Source: Dehalococcoidia bacterium UBA6627 (GTDB lineage Bacteria; Chloroflexota; Dehalococcoidia; UBA2979). From it: 17,202 nucleotides of DNA. The position numbers were made by a program, and so were the translations under genes. Location of the stretch: contig DKLZ01000064.1 in the NCBI GenBank assembly GCA_002455955.1, forward strand, positions 1 to 17,202. Direction: 5' to 3'. This document shows, piece after piece, positions 1-7,601 of this stretch; position 1 is the first letter of the stretch, and each line of letters opens with the position of its first letter. The notes beneath the pieces are model-generated. The model ran no database searches, was not told the DNA's origin, and saw only the letters and a list, made by a program, of their open reading frames with translations.

Positions 1-439
1 CTGATGCAACCTCTCGAGATAAATTAGGACCTGATAACACTGCCGTGGAATTATTTGGAAATGCAGCTTCGAGCAACTCTGACATACGCTGTCCGGTTGC
101 TATATCAATTCCTTTGGTCGCACTAAGCAGTATTGAGTCAGGATCAATCACGCTATCCACAGCCTCTAAATTCTCTTGGAACGTGATCGAAGGAACGACA
201 AAACATACAAGGTCGGCATCTGCTACAGCCTCGAATGCAGTTGTGACTTGCAAAGAATCTGGGAAAACGACACCTGGCAAACGGAGGCGATGCTCACGAT
301 CATGCTCCAGAACACTAGCTTCCTCAGAAGTGCGAGCCAGCAGAGCAACCGGGACACCATTCCGTGCAAGCTGAACTGCGAGAACGGTACCCCAAGAAGT
401 CGTGCCAATTACGGCAGCCATTCGAATTGGTTTGCTCAT
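1..439 (-). CDS. gpsA: Glycerol-3-phosphate dehydrogenase [NAD(P)+], N-terminal part
   Basis: The gene is cut by the left edge; about 146 N-terminal residues are readable from the ATG at 437-439. GpsA reduces dihydroxyacetone phosphate to sn-glycerol 3-phosphate in the cytoplasm, the precursor of phospholipids. Seen: an N-terminal Rossmann strand followed by GTTSWGT at residues 12-18, then SATKGI in the middle and SGPNLSREVA near the cut, all in family order. The usual dinucleotide motif is GAGSWGT, so the second glycine is Thr here (codon ACT read directly). The gene follows plsY by 22 bases on the same strand and feeds it substrate. The ribosome binding site is weak, so translation may depend on the upstream genes. 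Identity is firm; the C-terminal catalytic domain is not visible. Confidence 0.95.
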   Translation of the reverse strand, partial: MSKPIRMAAVIGTTSWGTVLAVQLARNGVPVALLARTSEEASVLEHDREHRLRLPGVVFPDSLQVTTAFEAVADADLVCFVVPSITFQENLEAVDSVIDPDSILLSATKGIDIATGQRMSELLEAAFPNNSTAVLSGPNLSREVAS

Positions 440-461
440 ATCTGGATCACTATAGCGTGAC

Positions 462-1088
462 TCAAGAACCTATCGAATCGCGACGATTCCCACCTTGGCC
501 CAATTTAGGTTCAGTACCAGCAAGAAGTCGTTTGATGTTTCCAAGGTGATTCAACTCGACTGTGAGCATTGTCAGCAATGCAAATAATAAGTACGGCTGA
601 GCCGCCATGTCCGCTAATACCAAAGCAACGATCACAAGAAATCCAACAAACACACCTGCAATAGACATTACCGAGGCATAACGAAAAATCGCGAGAACAA
701 TCAAACCAAACAATAGAGAGCCAAGAGCTGCCAAGGGTGAAACAACAAGGAATGCACCGAGTGCTGTCGCAACTCCACGTCCTCCACGGAAACCAGCAAA
801 CAAAGGAAAAGTGTGCCCTAGGACACTCGCAATCCCAGCTAACGCAGCCGCCATCGGTTCGTCAAACACGAAACGTCCGACTAGCACTGCCGCACTACCT
901 TTCGCTACGTCAATTATGATGACTAGTAGCGCCCAGTGGATCCCAAGTGTCCGTAGTGCGTTTGTGAAACCGATCTTTCCAGATCCATATTCTCTTACAT
1001 CGCGGAAGCCTGCTAATCGGCCTACAAGCAGTCCAGCAGGAATCGAACCAAAGAGATAACCGAGAACGACGCTGACGGCTATGTTCAA
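462..1088 (-). CDS. plsY: Acyl-phosphate:glycerol-3-phosphate acyltransferase PlsY
   Basis: Integral membrane enzyme that transfers an acyl chain from acyl-phosphate to glycerol 3-phosphate, giving lysophosphatidic acid, the first step of phospholipid assembly. The length of 208 aa is normal. Five or so hydrophobic segments are visible. The three family motifs appear in order: YGSGKIGFTNALR near residue 35 (usual form GSGNxGATNxxR, so Asn is Lys and Ala is Phe here), GHTFPLFAGFRGGRGVATALG in the middle (Arg for Lys twice), and HLGNIKRLLAGTEPK near the C-terminus. The start is TTG, with its TTGA overlapping the der stop; a GAGGT in the 3' end of der lies about 6 bases upstream, so coupled translation is likely. 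The substrate maker gpsA follows directly. Confidence 0.95.
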   Translation of the reverse strand: MNIAVSVVLGYLFGSIPAGLLVGRLAGFRDVREYGSGKIGFTNALRTLGIHWALLVIIIDVAKGSAAVLVGRFVFDEPMAAALAGIASVLGHTFPLFAGFRGGRGVATALGAFLVVSPLAALGSLLFGLIVLAIFRYASVMSIAGVFVGFLVIVALVLADMAAQPYLLFALLTMLTVELNHLGNIKRLLAGTEPKLGQGGNRRDSIGS

Positions 1089-2452
1089 ACGGACACCTCG
1101 ACGCGATCTTCAGATCGATTGCGAAAGATCATACGGATGCCTGTCCCATCAAGTTCAAATGCTTCACGCAGCTGATTTTCTAAGTATCGCCGATAAGAGA
1201 AATGAACAAGGCTCGTATCATTGACAAACAGCACGAACGTCGGAGGGGCCACTTCAGCCTGCGTCGCGTACAACACCTTCAGGCGCTTATGACGCATCGT
1301 TGGAGGGCTATGCGAAGTGACTGCTTTTCTGATCACCCGATTAAGCTCAGCTGTTGGAATTCGATGCTCTCGTACCGCAGCAACATGGACTGCTAACTCA
1401 AGGAGGTCTCGAACACCTTCGCTCGTAACAGTCGATGTAAGCATCACGGGAGCCCAAGGAACAAAACGATAACGATGGTCTACTTGACGCACTACGTTGT
1501 GGCGTTCAGAGCGTTCTTCGGCAAGATCCCACTTATTCACGACTAGAATCAGACCTCGAGCATTCTTTTGAACGTAACCAGCAATATGTGTGTCTTGAGC
1601 TGTCAGCAATTCCCCTTGATCAATCAGTAAGAACACTACATCTGCACGTTCGATCGCTCTGTCGGCTCTCTGCACAGAGTGCCGTTCAACACCGCGTTCC
1701 ACACGCCCGCGACGACGTATGCCGGCCGTATCGACGAGAACCATCTCATGGCCCTCAAACACGAAATACGTATCAATCGCATCTCTGGTTGTTCCAGGGA
1801 TTGAAGAGACAATCGTTCGCTGTTCGCCGAGAATAGCGTTTACCAATGATGATTTACCTACGTTCGGACGACCAACAATAGCAATGTTAATCTTGCGTTC
1901 TTCTTTGCGTTCCTCTATTGGAGTTTCTGCCACAACTTCACATATCTCATCCAACAAATCAGCCACTCCATTGCCATGTATCGCGGACACGAATCGTGCT
2001 GTACCGAACCCAAGAGCGTAAAATTCGTCGAGACGTTCCGACGCCTGCTTAACATCACCTTTGTTTGCTACGACAATTAACGGCTGCGCGATTCGTCGGA
2101 GCATCGCCGCAATCTCATAATCTGGCTCAGTTGGACCGTCAACACCGTCTACTACAAAGAGCAGTATGTCCGCCTCTTCAATCGCTCGTTTAACAGCATC
2201 CTGGACCAGCAGACCGATTTCTTCTGGCTCTTCTCCGAGCAATCCGCCCGTGTCAACTGCGCGCAAACGACGCCCATTCCAATCTAGTTCACCATAGTTG
2301 CGATCACGGGTTGTACCAGGTAAATCCTCAACGAGTGCTGCTCGCGTCCGCGTGAGCCGATTAAATAGCGCAGATTTCCCCACGTTGGGTCGCCCTACAA
2401 TGGCTATCAAAGGGACGTGTGGTTCCGAATATAAATCCACAACCTGGCTCAT
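1085..2452 (-). CDS. der: Ribosome assembly GTPase Der (EngA)
   Basis: Essential GTPase with two tandem G domains that acts in maturation of the 50S ribosomal subunit. Seen: first G domain with GRPNVGKSALFN, DLPGTTRDR, DTGG and NKGD; second with GRPNVGKSSLVN, IPGTTRDA, DTAG and NKWD; then the C-terminal KH-like domain with PPTFVLFVN. At 455 aa it is the usual family size. The ATG start overlaps the stop of the upstream YbbR gene (ATGA), and its own stop overlaps the plsY start, so it sits in the middle of a translationally coupled operon. Nothing is missing or unusual in the motifs. Confidence 0.98.
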   Translation of the reverse strand: MSQVVDLYSEPHVPLIAIVGRPNVGKSALFNRLTRTRAALVEDLPGTTRDRNYGELDWNGRRLRAVDTGGLLGEEPEEIGLLVQDAVKRAIEEADILLFVVDGVDGPTEPDYEIAAMLRRIAQPLIVVANKGDVKQASERLDEFYALGFGTARFVSAIHGNGVADLLDEICEVVAETPIEERKEERKINIAIVGRPNVGKSSLVNAILGEQRTIVSSIPGTTRDAIDTYFVFEGHEMVLVDTAGIRRRGRVERGVERHSVQRADRAIERADVVFLLIDQGELLTAQDTHIAGYVQKNARGLILVVNKWDLAEERSERHNVVRQVDHRYRFVPWAPVMLTSTVTSEGVRDLLELAVHVAAVREHRIPTAELNRVIRKAVTSHSPPTMRHKRLKVLYATQAEVAPPTFVLFVNDTSLVHFSYRRYLENQLREAFELDGTGIRMIFRNRSEDRVEVSV

Positions 2453-3729
2453 TCGAGAATCAACGTAACTGACATTGCTTCTGGTTGCAGTGCCCGCCTT
2501 ACGAGACCTTCTGAAAGTATTGTATCTACAGCGATCTCATGAACACCTGGACCGAGCCCGGTAGCATCAAGACTGACCTTGAGTTCGCGCGTTGTAATTT
2601 GGTTAAGAAGTGGCAATACGCCTCCAACTGTAACCTCGACGAGCTCACTCTCAAGTTGCGCGGTAAGTCCATCGGCTAAGCCAATCACTTCAGGAATCAC
2701 TAACAATGTCAATTCGCTCTCTATTGGAGCAATTTGAATAATCACGGTAACTACTAGGCTGTCTTCCGTTGTTAAGCCGGACGGTAGTGCAACGCCCACT
2801 ACTCGTTGCACTTGCGAAAGTTCTTCAGAAATGTCTACTGGATCAAGTTCGAGTGAATCTATCTGTTGAAGTGCTTGAAGAGAGCCTTCCACAACGATGG
2901 TTGAGGGCGATGCCACGACATTTACGACCCGGTATCCGGGTGCTGGAACACCCTCAACTGAAATCCTGAACGGGAGAGAACGAACTAAAGTGCTCTGACG
3001 GATATCGACGGTAACACGTTGTGATGGGGGATCTATATATACTCCGCGGATCTCACCACCACCAGCTCCACGCGGGATCAGTGTCACTGTCTGTTCAACT
3101 CCTAACGTCAGCCCTGTGATGTTTATATCAGCGACTGCGTCACTAACCCGCATAACCAGTGATTCCGGTCCTCGCACACTAACTACCGGCGTTTCAGTTT
3201 TAGTGCTATCAAGCTCATAACCAATCGGCATTGTGCCCGCTGGCCGCACTCGCACCGGTACTTCAACAGAAATCATATCCTCGAGGTTCACAACTACCGA
3301 TTCAGGATTAACTTCTACAACTCGGACTCCTTGTATTCCCTCGATCTCGATTCGCACTGGAACGTTTTGCTCACGATCTGTCATACCATTGAGATCAACA
3401 AAAGCTGTGAACAATCCTTGACCAGATGCAATTTCATCCCATCGCTCCTCGGGTGCGGCCAACGTCAACTCAACAGTAGGCAATTGGTTCGCGACTGCTA
3501 ATCCCGGTTCAACGTTGAAGCTCTGAATGAGTACCGCGGTACCAAGTTCATCGACTCGGGTCGGATTTTCTTCCTCAGTAATAAAGATCCAGAAACTAAT
3601 GCCGAGTACCACCGATAAGACTAATAATCCTGGAGTATTCTTCATGGTGCGCCAAAACCGCTGCCAAGCATCGATCGTCAGATCCCAAGCTTCACCAAGA
3701 CGGCTTTCTGTAGCTGCGACCTTGCTCAC
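2449..3729 (-). CDS. cdaR: YbbR-domain membrane protein, regulator of the diadenylate cyclase (CdaR-like)
   Basis: Seen: a short charged N-terminus, one membrane segment at about residues 34-50, then an extracytoplasmic part of about 370 residues made of repeated beta-rich units of the YbbR type (recurrent VRVRPAGT, VSVRGPESLV, VEGSLQAL-like stretches). In Firmicutes CdaR binds CdaA and modulates c-di-AMP production; the same role is inferred here because the gene directly follows cdaA. The GTG start at 3727-3729 abuts the cdaA TAG stop, with no base between. A later Met (MKNTPG, residue 29) is an alternative start that would still keep the membrane segment. No glmM follows, unlike the Firmicutes arrangement; der follows instead. 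Confidence 0.88.
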   Translation of the reverse strand: MSKVAATESRLGEAWDLTIDAWQRFWRTMKNTPGLLVLSVVLGISFWIFITEEENPTRVDELGTAVLIQSFNVEPGLAVANQLPTVELTLAAPEERWDEIASGQGLFTAFVDLNGMTDREQNVPVRIEIEGIQGVRVVEVNPESVVVNLEDMISVEVPVRVRPAGTMPIGYELDSTKTETPVVSVRGPESLVMRVSDAVADINITGLTLGVEQTVTLIPRGAGGGEIRGVYIDPPSQRVTVDIRQSTLVRSLPFRISVEGVPAPGYRVVNVVASPSTIVVEGSLQALQQIDSLELDPVDISEELSQVQRVVGVALPSGLTTEDSLVVTVIIQIAPIESELTLLVIPEVIGLADGLTAQLESELVEVTVGGVLPLLNQITTRELKVSLDATGLGPGVHEIAVDTILSEGLVRRALQPEAMSVTLILE

Positions 3730-4551
3730 CTACGATATCCGACGTTCCGAAATTGCACCTACAGTAGTGTCGCTCGATTCGTCTAGATCAAGACCGAACA
3801 GACGATGCAACTGTCGGTTAAGTCGTACCTCATCAATGTTCGGAGCCATCCTTCCATTAGAAGCAAGAGAGGTCGTACCTCGTTCTTCAGAAACAACAAC
3901 CACCACACCATCCGTCCGCTCGGCGATTCCAAGGGCCGCTCTGTGACGCATCCCGTAGTCAGCCGGCAAATCGGCTTCCGATAGTGGCAGAGTGCAGCCA
4001 GCAGCTATCACACGTGCTTCGCGCACTACTACTGCCCCGTCATGCAATGGCGAATTCGGATGGAATATCGACGCGAGTAATTCACTACTCAATATTGCAT
4101 TTGTTGGGATCCCAGTATCAATTACGTCTTGAAGTCCGGTTTCACGTTCGAGGATAATCAGTGCACCTACGCGCGACCGTGCGAGTCCTGACGCGGCACG
4201 AACCACAATATCAATAGCATCACGGTTTTCTCGTTGCCCGAGAACTGAGTGCAGTCCCGTTCGTCCAAGGTGTTCGAGAGCACGGCGAATTTCTGGCTGA
4301 AAAATCACAAGTCCAGCTAGTACCAAACCAGTTAAGGAGTTACGGAGAATCCAGTTCAACATTCGTAACTCGAATACCTGACTTAAGAGAAACGCTCCGA
4401 TTAGCAGTGCTACTGCCCCTCGCAGTACCGTCATCGCCGCCGTCCCTTGGATCAGTAGCAATAACCAATAGATCGCAAGCGAAACGATGACGATATCGAT
4501 TATCGCAGCGATATCAATCCGTGCGAGGACATCACTAACGCCGTCAGGCAC
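3730..4551 (-). CDS. cdaA: Diadenylate cyclase CdaA (c-di-AMP synthase)
   Basis: Joins two ATP into the second messenger c-di-AMP, which controls potassium and osmolyte balance and wall homeostasis. Seen: three N-terminal membrane segments (about residues 17-35, 41-58 and 71-85), a short linker with QPEIRRALEHLGR, then the DAC domain with GALIILERETGL, the catalytic DGA at 171-173 (SPLHDGAVVV) and RHR at 202-204. The 273 aa match the CdaA/DacA subtype rather than DisA or CdaS. The GTG start at 4549-4551 is preceded by GGAGAG about 8 bases upstream. It lies 67 bases after argF on the same strand and probably begins the cdaA-cdaR-der-plsY-gpsA transcript; I see no clear promoter in that gap. 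Confidence 0.96.
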   Translation of the reverse strand: MPDGVSDVLARIDIAAIIDIVIVSLAIYWLLLLIQGTAAMTVLRGAVALLIGAFLLSQVFELRMLNWILRNSLTGLVLAGLVIFQPEIRRALEHLGRTGLHSVLGQRENRDAIDIVVRAASGLARSRVGALIILERETGLQDVIDTGIPTNAILSSELLASIFHPNSPLHDGAVVVREARVIAAGCTLPLSEADLPADYGMRHRAALGIAERTDGVVVVVSEERGTTSLASNGRMAPNIDEVRLNRQLHRLFGLDLDESSDTTVGAISERRIS

Positions 4552-4618
4552 TCTATGTACTCTCCGATCAATCTCTCATTCTCAGAGTCTTTCAAGGCAC
4601 GATAGTCGATCAGATGTG

Positions 4619-5533
4619 CTATGACGTCTCCTGTAATAGAAGGGCCAATAACGCTTGCTGAACATGTAATCGGTTTTCCGCCTGATCGAACACGATCGAC
4701 CGTGTCGATTCAATCACTTCGTCCGTAATTTCCTCGCCTCGATGAGCCGGGAGATCATGCATAACTAAAGCATCCTTTGGCGCCGACGAAAGAAGATCGG
4801 CATTCAATTGGTATGGTTGGAAATACTGCTTCCGATTCTCAAGCTCTGCTTCAAAACCCATCGATGCCCATACGTCGGTATAAACCGCCGCAGCATCGCG
4901 TACGGCAGCGTGTGCATCTGTTGTTTGAGTTACTGAACCATCACCTGCAAGCTCCGCGGCACGCATAATGTCTTCCGCAGGCAACGCAAAGTTCGGCGGT
5001 GTCACGATAGTGAGCCGCATCCCTGACATCACCGAAGCATAGGCTAATGACCGCGCTACATTGTTCCCATCACCGACGTAGGTCCAAGCAAGCCCTCGCA
5101 GATCGCCAAAACGCTCACGCAATGTCAGAAGGTCCGCAAGTGCCTGACAAGGATGCTCAGATTCCGAAAGCGCATTGATCACGGGAACCGAAGCATGCTC
5201 AGCTAGCTCCACAACCGTTTCATGACCATAGGTACGAACCGCTATTCCGTTGACCATCCTAGAGAGGATCCGTGCCACGTCCTTTACGGGTTCACGCTCA
5301 CCCATCCGAATCTCATGTGACAACAGTGTTATGGCGCTCCCACCGAGTCGCTTCATCGCCATTTCAAATGAGACTCGGGTGCGTAAGGATGGTTTCTCAA
5401 AGACCATCGCCAACGTCTTGCCGGAAAGCGAACTGCGCACACCGTCATCCTTCATTCGGAGCGAAACGTCCAAGACGTGCGCCAGCTCCTCAGAAGAAAC
5501 GTCAATAATCGAAGTGAAATCACGGCCCTGCAC
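4619..5533 (-). CDS. argF: Ornithine carbamoyltransferase
   Basis: Catalyses carbamoyl phosphate + ornithine to citrulline in arginine synthesis (cytoplasmic trimer in the family). Seen: carbamoyl-phosphate loop EKPSLRTRVSFE (about residues 46-57), HPCQALADL (about 127), YVGDGNNVARSL, the ornithine-loop signature DVWASMG (about 220) and LPAHRGEE near the C-terminus. The motif normally reading HCLPAHRG is HDLPAHRG here (GAT codon), so the usual Cys is Asp. I place the start at the GTG 5531-5533, because a GGAG at 5541-5544 is 7 bases from it but only 1 base from the ATG at 5537-5539; the longer form is just two residues more. A catabolic (arginine deiminase) role is not excluded, but no arc genes are near. 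Confidence 0.94.
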   Translation of the reverse strand: MQGRDFTSIIDVSSEELAHVLDVSLRMKDDGVRSSLSGKTLAMVFEKPSLRTRVSFEMAMKRLGGSAITLLSHEIRMGEREPVKDVARILSRMVNGIAVRTYGHETVVELAEHASVPVINALSESEHPCQALADLLTLRERFGDLRGLAWTYVGDGNNVARSLAYASVMSGMRLTIVTPPNFALPAEDIMRAAELAGDGSVTQTTDAHAAVRDAAAVYTDVWASMGFEAELENRKQYFQPYQLNADLLSSAPKDALVMHDLPAHRGEEITDEVIESTRSIVFDQAENRLHVQQALLALLLQETS

Positions 5534-5540
5534 GGGCATG

Positions 5541-5544
5541 CTCC
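5541..5544 (-). promoter_or_regulatory. Ribosome binding site deciding the argF start
   Basis: On the minus strand this reads GGAG. It is 7 bases before the GTG at 5533 but only one base before the ATG at 5539, which is too close for initiation. It therefore favours the shorter protein. Confidence 0.6.
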
Positions 5545-5741
5545 GGGGAAGTATCTAATAACAGTGCTAGACAATCAGTATAGGCAGCAGATCGCTTCAT
5601 TGCATCGGGTAAGTCAAAAGACAATTACGACACACAACAGAAAATACGTATTAAAGTTGCTAACCAGCGGAGATCGTCAATCGTTCTGGCCCGAAATTCT
5701 GCTACTCGAAATATTTTGAGCGTATTCCCATATCACATTTG

Positions 5742-7022
5742 CTAACTCTCAAGAAGATTGAAGACCATTCCTGTTGCTAGTTTTGGATAGAAGTAAGTCG
5801 TCTTCTGCGGCATCACTTCTCCAGCATCTGCAATATCGATTACCTGTTGAACTGGAGTGCTGTTAACAAGGATGGCCAAACTATAATCCCCATCAACTGT
5901 CGCCACGTATGCCTCACCTGCATCAGCAGAAAAATCAACAGCACCTGCAGTAAGTGCATCGGCATCGATATCAAATATCGGTCCAAGTATCAGTTTGGTA
6001 AGTACAAGAGCATCGAGACGAGATGATGCCTCAGAAATAGTCGATGGCATCTTTTCAGCAAGAGTTTCAAACGAACGCCCAGTTGCAAGTAATAAGCGCC
6101 CTGAGGATTCGATTATCCCAAAGGTAGAAGGCCCATCGGCCAGTCTCCGCACATGTTCCAGAAGTTCGATCGCGCCCTCTCTGCCATCGGAGAGATCATC
6201 CGTGAGATCAAGCACCTCAAAGCAATCAGATAAAGATCGGGTGAGTTCCGTGGTTTGACCAGTTCGGATCAAACGATGATTCGGCAGAATAGCTAAACCT
6301 GGATCTTGTATGTCGATTAACCCCATAAGGACATATCGAGCCGCATCTGATTCGGGTTGTTCAGACATGTATTCGAGAGCAGTAGCATAGCGATGGTGCC
6401 CATCAGCTATCGTGACAGTCGACTCTTCGAGAACGTCAACTAGCGTATCAATATCAGCTTGTTTGGTAATCAACCAAAGGCGATGGATATCACCACGTTC
6501 ATCGGTTGCTTCGAAAACAGAGGGTGATAACGCTGTTTGATTAAACACCTCGCGACTTCTACCCGCACCATCTGTGAAAAGAGAGAAGATCGGGCTGATG
6601 TTGGCATTCGTTGCCCGCATCAGGTCGAGACGAACAGCCTTTGGACCAGCCATTGTCGATTCATGAGGGCGCACAATGCCTTCCTGCGGTAGAGCAAGTC
6701 TGACCTGAGCGAAAAAACACCTTCGCCGGGCACGACTTCCTTCGACAATAAATTCTTGTTCGTAGAGATAGAACGTGAGTTCTTCATCCCTTACAAGTTG
6801 GCCATCTTTTTGCCAGCGCCGAAAAACATCTGCCGCTCTCCCGAATCTATCTGCACTTTTTCCGGGAGCTAACTCAACATGAGCAGCGTTGTAAGGAGAA
6901 CGAGCAAGTAGCTCGTTCTCAGCTTCTGTACCGACCACGTCGTATGGCGGAGCTAATACGGCATGAGGATCTACATGCCTTGTGTTATAACGCAAACCGC
7001 GAAAGGGACGGATATCTACCAT
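5742..7022 (-). CDS. DUF1015 family protein of unknown function
   Basis: Recognised as a DUF1015 protein: the N-terminus reads VDIRPFRGLRYN and APPYDVV, the middle has RPHESTMAGPKAVRLDLM and ANISPIFSLF, and residues 207-214 are DGHHRYAT, the best conserved block of the family. The 426 aa are typical. No signal peptide or membrane segment is visible, so it is probably cytoplasmic. The function is not established to my knowledge. DUF1015 genes often occur beside serA and a serine-pathway transaminase in other bacteria (recalled), and here serA is about 1.4 kb away across the HIT and rph genes. The GHHR block resembles the motif of ParB/Srx-fold proteins, which include a free serine kinase; that link is inference. 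The ATG start at 7020-7022 has GGAAAGG 8 bases upstream, inside an inverted repeat. Confidence 0.85.
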   Translation of the reverse strand: MVDIRPFRGLRYNTRHVDPHAVLAPPYDVVGTEAENELLARSPYNAAHVELAPGKSADRFGRAADVFRRWQKDGQLVRDEELTFYLYEQEFIVEGSRARRRCFFAQVRLALPQEGIVRPHESTMAGPKAVRLDLMRATNANISPIFSLFTDGAGRSREVFNQTALSPSVFEATDERGDIHRLWLITKQADIDTLVDVLEESTVTIADGHHRYATALEYMSEQPESDAARYVLMGLIDIQDPGLAILPNHRLIRTGQTTELTRSLSDCFEVLDLTDDLSDGREGAIELLEHVRRLADGPSTFGIIESSGRLLLATGRSFETLAEKMPSTISEASSRLDALVLTKLILGPIFDIDADALTAGAVDFSADAGEAYVATVDGDYSLAILVNSTPVQQVIDIADAGEVMPQKTTYFYPKLATGMVFNLLES

Positions 7023-7038
7023 TGGAAAAGCCTTTCCA
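7023..7038. repeat. Inverted repeat overlapping the DUF1015 ribosome binding site
   Basis: Sixteen bases with perfect 6-base arms (TGGAAA and TTTCCA) around a 4-base centre. It directly abuts the DUF1015 start codon, and its minus-strand copy contains the GGAAAGG Shine-Dalgarno-like run. A hairpin in the mRNA would cover the ribosome binding site. The arms are short, so this may be chance, or it could be a protein operator. Confidence 0.4.
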
Positions 7039-7065
7039 TTGCTACTGATGTCTTCAGTCGCGTCT

Positions 7066-7095
7066 TTGACCCTGTCCCATCGTCGCTCCTAAAGT
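7066..7095 (+). promoter_or_regulatory. Candidate sigma70-type promoter for the HIT gene
   Basis: TTGACC at 7066-7071 (5 of 6 to the -35 consensus), an 18-base spacer, then TAAAGT at 7090-7095 (4 of 6 to the -10 consensus). It lies in the 175-base divergent region and leaves a leader of roughly 95 bases before the GTG at 7198. Another -10-like TATAAC at 7110-7115 has no good partner at -35. Prediction by eye only. Confidence 0.3.
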
Positions 7096-7197
7096 GGACG
7101 ACGCGTGTCTATAACGTCTTCATGAAATCGAAGGCATACGTACTATCAAACGTAACATCCTGTCACGAATACAGGAGCACAATCACATGGAGTACAT

Positions 7198-7521
7198 GTG
7201 TCTCGATACTGCATATTCTGTGAGATAGCAGCGCACCGTGAGCCTGCGGATATCCTCTACGAGGATGAAGAAGTCATGGTATTCCGGAACCGACTCCATT
7301 GGGTACCAACTATGCTTCTGGCAATCCATAAGCAGCATGAAATGCAAGCCGACCTATGGAAAGATATGGGACGTGTTGGCGAAATTGCTGTGCAGATAGC
7401 TCAAAAGGAATGCCCGAACGGATTTCGCCTAATCTCGAACTTCGGATATGACGGAATGCAATCACAGGAACACGCCCACGTCCACATCCTCGGAGGGATG
7501 TTTCTAGGTGAATATGCTTAG
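7198..7521 (+). CDS. HIT-family nucleotide-binding protein
   Basis: Histidine-triad proteins hydrolyse or transfer nucleotidyl groups (for example AMP-lysine or other nucleoside phosphoramidates). Seen: CIFCEI at residues 5-10 with the two cysteines common in HinT-like proteins, and the triad H92-A-H94-V-H96 followed by ILGG. The 107 aa are close to the HinT length; the tail after the triad is short (MFLGEYA). The GTG start is supported by GGAG at 7189-7192, 5 bases upstream; the nearby ATG at 7196 runs into a stop after ten codons. It is divergent from DUF1015 and convergent with rph, and alone on its strand here. The physiological substrate cannot be read from sequence. Confidence 0.93.
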   Translation: MSRYCIFCEIAAHREPADILYEDEEVMVFRNRLHWVPTMLLAIHKQHEMQADLWKDMGRVGEIAVQIAQKECPNGFRLISNFGYDGMQSQEHAHVHILGGMFLGEYA

Positions 7522-7601
7522 GTCGTAGTTTTTCACCATGATGCGATCAATCTTACGTAGCGTTCAGTAAGCAAGCACACCAGCCAATAACAATTCAACT
7601 G

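Noticed and set aside
5540..5741. Possible promoter for argF in the longest gap
   Set aside because: TTGACG at 5675-5680 (minus strand) has TTTAAT at a 19-base and TAATAC at a 21-base spacing, and TATACT further down has no -35 partner. None is good enough to list. No ArgR-like box, riboswitch or small gene is seen in the gap.
7522..7601. Possible terminator between the convergent HIT and rph genes
   Set aside because: The only pairing found is CTTAC with GTAAG across a 10-base loop, with no T run.
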